Assembly (NCBI GenBank): GCA_965263165.1
Contig: OZ253584.1
Span: 1,054,001-1,118,000, forward strand
DNA length: 64,000 bases
Origin: SAR202-VII-2 sp965263165
Lineage (GTDB): Bacteria; Chloroflexota; Dehalococcoidia; Lucifugimonadales; SAR202-VII-2
Direction of reading: 5' to 3'
Within the stretch, counting starts at the first letter, position 1. Every line of letters begins with the position of its first letter. Below are positions 63,149-64,000 of the stretch, piece after piece. The notes beneath the pieces were generated by a model that saw nothing but the letters and a program-made list of their open reading frames with translations, was not told where the DNA came from and did not search any database. The translations under genes were made by a program, and so were the position numbers.

Positions 63149-64000
63149 TGTAGTTCCCAGGGAGGTTGTTGACAGGTGGGGGGCCTCGCTGTTGCTGTTG
63201 TGTAACCAAAACCAGCAGCGACAGGAGGCCCTCATGGAACATCGTAACGCACGCTTGACCCCCGTGACTCGCGCTGAATTGGTCGAACAGGTGTTGTCCG
63301 GCTGGCCCCAGGCCGAAGTGGCCCGCTTGTTCCGCGTCTCCCGCGCGACCGTCGCCAAGTGGGTGCTGCGGTTCCGTGAAGGCGGGCCAGACGCGCTCCA
63401 CGACCGCTCCAGCCGTCCCCTGCGCAGCCCCCGCCAAACCGGTCAGCTGCAGGAAGCAGCCATCTGCACTGCACGCCGCATGCTTGCCTGGGGGCCGCAC
63501 CGCATCGGGTGGCGGTTGGGCATCGCCCGCTCCACCGTCTACGCCGTCCTGCGCCGCGCCGGACTCCACCGCCTCGCGTGGCTCCATCGCACCACACGGG
63601 AGATCGTTCGCTACGAGCATGCCCGCCCCGGCGCGCTGGTTCACCTCGACATCAAGAAACTCGGCCGCATCCCGCAGGGTGGCGGCAAGCGCATCCTGCC
63701 CGGCTTCGCGGAGACCCGCAGTGGTCCTCAGCGCGGCCCCCGCCTCGGTTTCGACTTCCTCCACGTGGCCGTGGATGACCACTCCCGCTATGCCTACGTC
63801 GAGGCCCTGCCGGACGAACGCGGCCCGACGGCCGCCGCCTTCCTTGTTCGAGCACTTGCCCACTTCGAGCGCTTGGGCATCGCCGCCGAGCGCATCCTGA
63901 CTGACAATGGCGCCTGCTACGTGAGTCGCATCTTCACCGACACGGCGGCGGCCAGGAATATACGGGTGAAGCGCACGCGGCCTTTCCGGCCTCAGACCAA
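63149..64000 (+). mobile_element. IS481-family insertion sequence, left part
   Basis: The element seems to begin near 63149 (TGTAGTTCCCAGGGAGG, with TG at the tip) about 85 bp before the transposase gene and extends beyond the window. The right end and target duplication cannot be seen, so the left tip is only an estimate. Confidence 0.6.
63234..64000 (+). CDS. IS481-type transposase (integrase core), truncated by window edge
   Basis: The frame is open from the ATG at 63234 (AGGAGG six bases upstream) to the end of the window, at least 255 residues. It encodes an N-terminal helix-turn-helix (VLSGWPQAEVARLFRVSRAT then VAKWVLRFREGGPDALHD), a linker typical of IS481 (RSSRPLRSPRQT), and the DDE integrase core: Asp in ALVHLDIKKLGRIP, then HVAVDDHSRYAYVEALPDER and the second Asp in ILTDNGACYVS. 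The final Glu lies outside the window. The protein should bind element ends and catalyse transposition. Confidence 0.9.
   Translation, partial: MEHRNARLTPVTRAELVEQVLSGWPQAEVARLFRVSRATVAKWVLRFREGGPDALHDRSSRPLRSPRQTGQLQEAAICTARRMLAWGPHRIGWRLGIARSTVYAVLRRAGLHRLAWLHRTTREIVRYEHARPGALVHLDIKKLGRIPQGGGKRILPGFAETRSGPQRGPRLGFDFLHVAVDDHSRYAYVEALPDERGPTAAAFLVRALAHFERLGIAAERILTDNGACYVSRIFTDTAAARNIRVKRTRPFRPQT

Noticed and set aside
63144..63863. 239 codon minus-strand open frame at the right edge
   Set aside because: Antisense of the IS481-type transposase, which has a strong ribosome binding site and DDE motifs on the + strand.

Overview
The window is a GC-rich bacterial chromosome segment. Gene content suggests a Chloroflexota relative, perhaps a marine or host-associated Dehalococcoidia/SAR202-like lineage. 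The hints are a form II cox-type molybdenum hydroxylase cluster, very large cadherin-like surface proteins, a collagen-like lipoprotein, many toxin-antitoxin and restriction systems, and frequent GTG/TTG starts. This assignment is inference, because no ribosomal or other marker gene is present.

Layout. 0-2.3 kb: a ~280 bp element duplicated with a 342 bp period, a relic gene tail and an RNase D-type exonuclease. 2.3-10.7 kb (minus strand): a type I restriction operon in the order small Cys protein, hsdM, hicA, hicB, hsdS, HNH-like nuclease candidate, hsdR. 10.9-16 kb: mobile-element relics, a zinc-ribbon protein, a TIR-domain protein lying between relics of hsdS and hsdR, and a PLD-family protein. 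16.3-24.1 kb: an aldo/keto reductase, then a coxG gene facing coxS-coxL-coxM-coxD-coxE. 24.3-28.9 kb: a small AT-hook-like protein, a fused acyl-activating enzyme/ACP/acyltransferase and a frameshifted metallo-beta-lactamase-fold gene. 28.9-32.8 kb: an ABC exporter, its permease broken by an in-frame stop, bracketed by decayed serine-recombinase tails. 32.9-42.9 kb (minus strand): a tightly coupled defence operon of RHH antitoxin, PIN toxin, cytosine methyltransferase fused to a base-excision glycosylase, MORC-like GHKL ATPase, Z1 ATPase, PD-(D/E)XK protein and AIPR protein. 43.4-47.7 kb: a mobile module (Replic_Relax-like protein, RHH regulator, large serine recombinase) whose recombinase gene runs into tRNA-Ala(UGC). 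47.8-54.6 kb: a Baeyer-Villiger-type monooxygenase, a membrane protein, tRNA-Ile(GAU), a VOC protein, the collagen-like lipoprotein and a nucleoside deoxyribosyltransferase-like protein. 54.7-62.0 kb: a giant cadherin/Ig/FnIII protein split by one in-frame amber codon. 62.6-64 kb: GC-rich repeats and the start of an IS481-type transposase that runs off the window.

Two themes connect the window. First, defence genes are stacked: one complete type I system with an embedded HicAB pair, relics of a second type I system around a surviving TIR gene, a PLD nuclease candidate, and the methylase/GHKL/Z1/AIPR operon. Second, short scars carrying recombinase C-terminal codons next to tRNA-3'-end-like sequence (GGTGG core) recur near 2.3, 11.3, 15.8, 29.2, 32.7, 47.6 and 51.6 kb. 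They suggest that the island grew by repeated integrations at tRNA 3' ends followed by decay. Several genes carry single interruptions (10.5, 28.4, 30.95 and 60.84 kb), which are either real decay or assembly errors.
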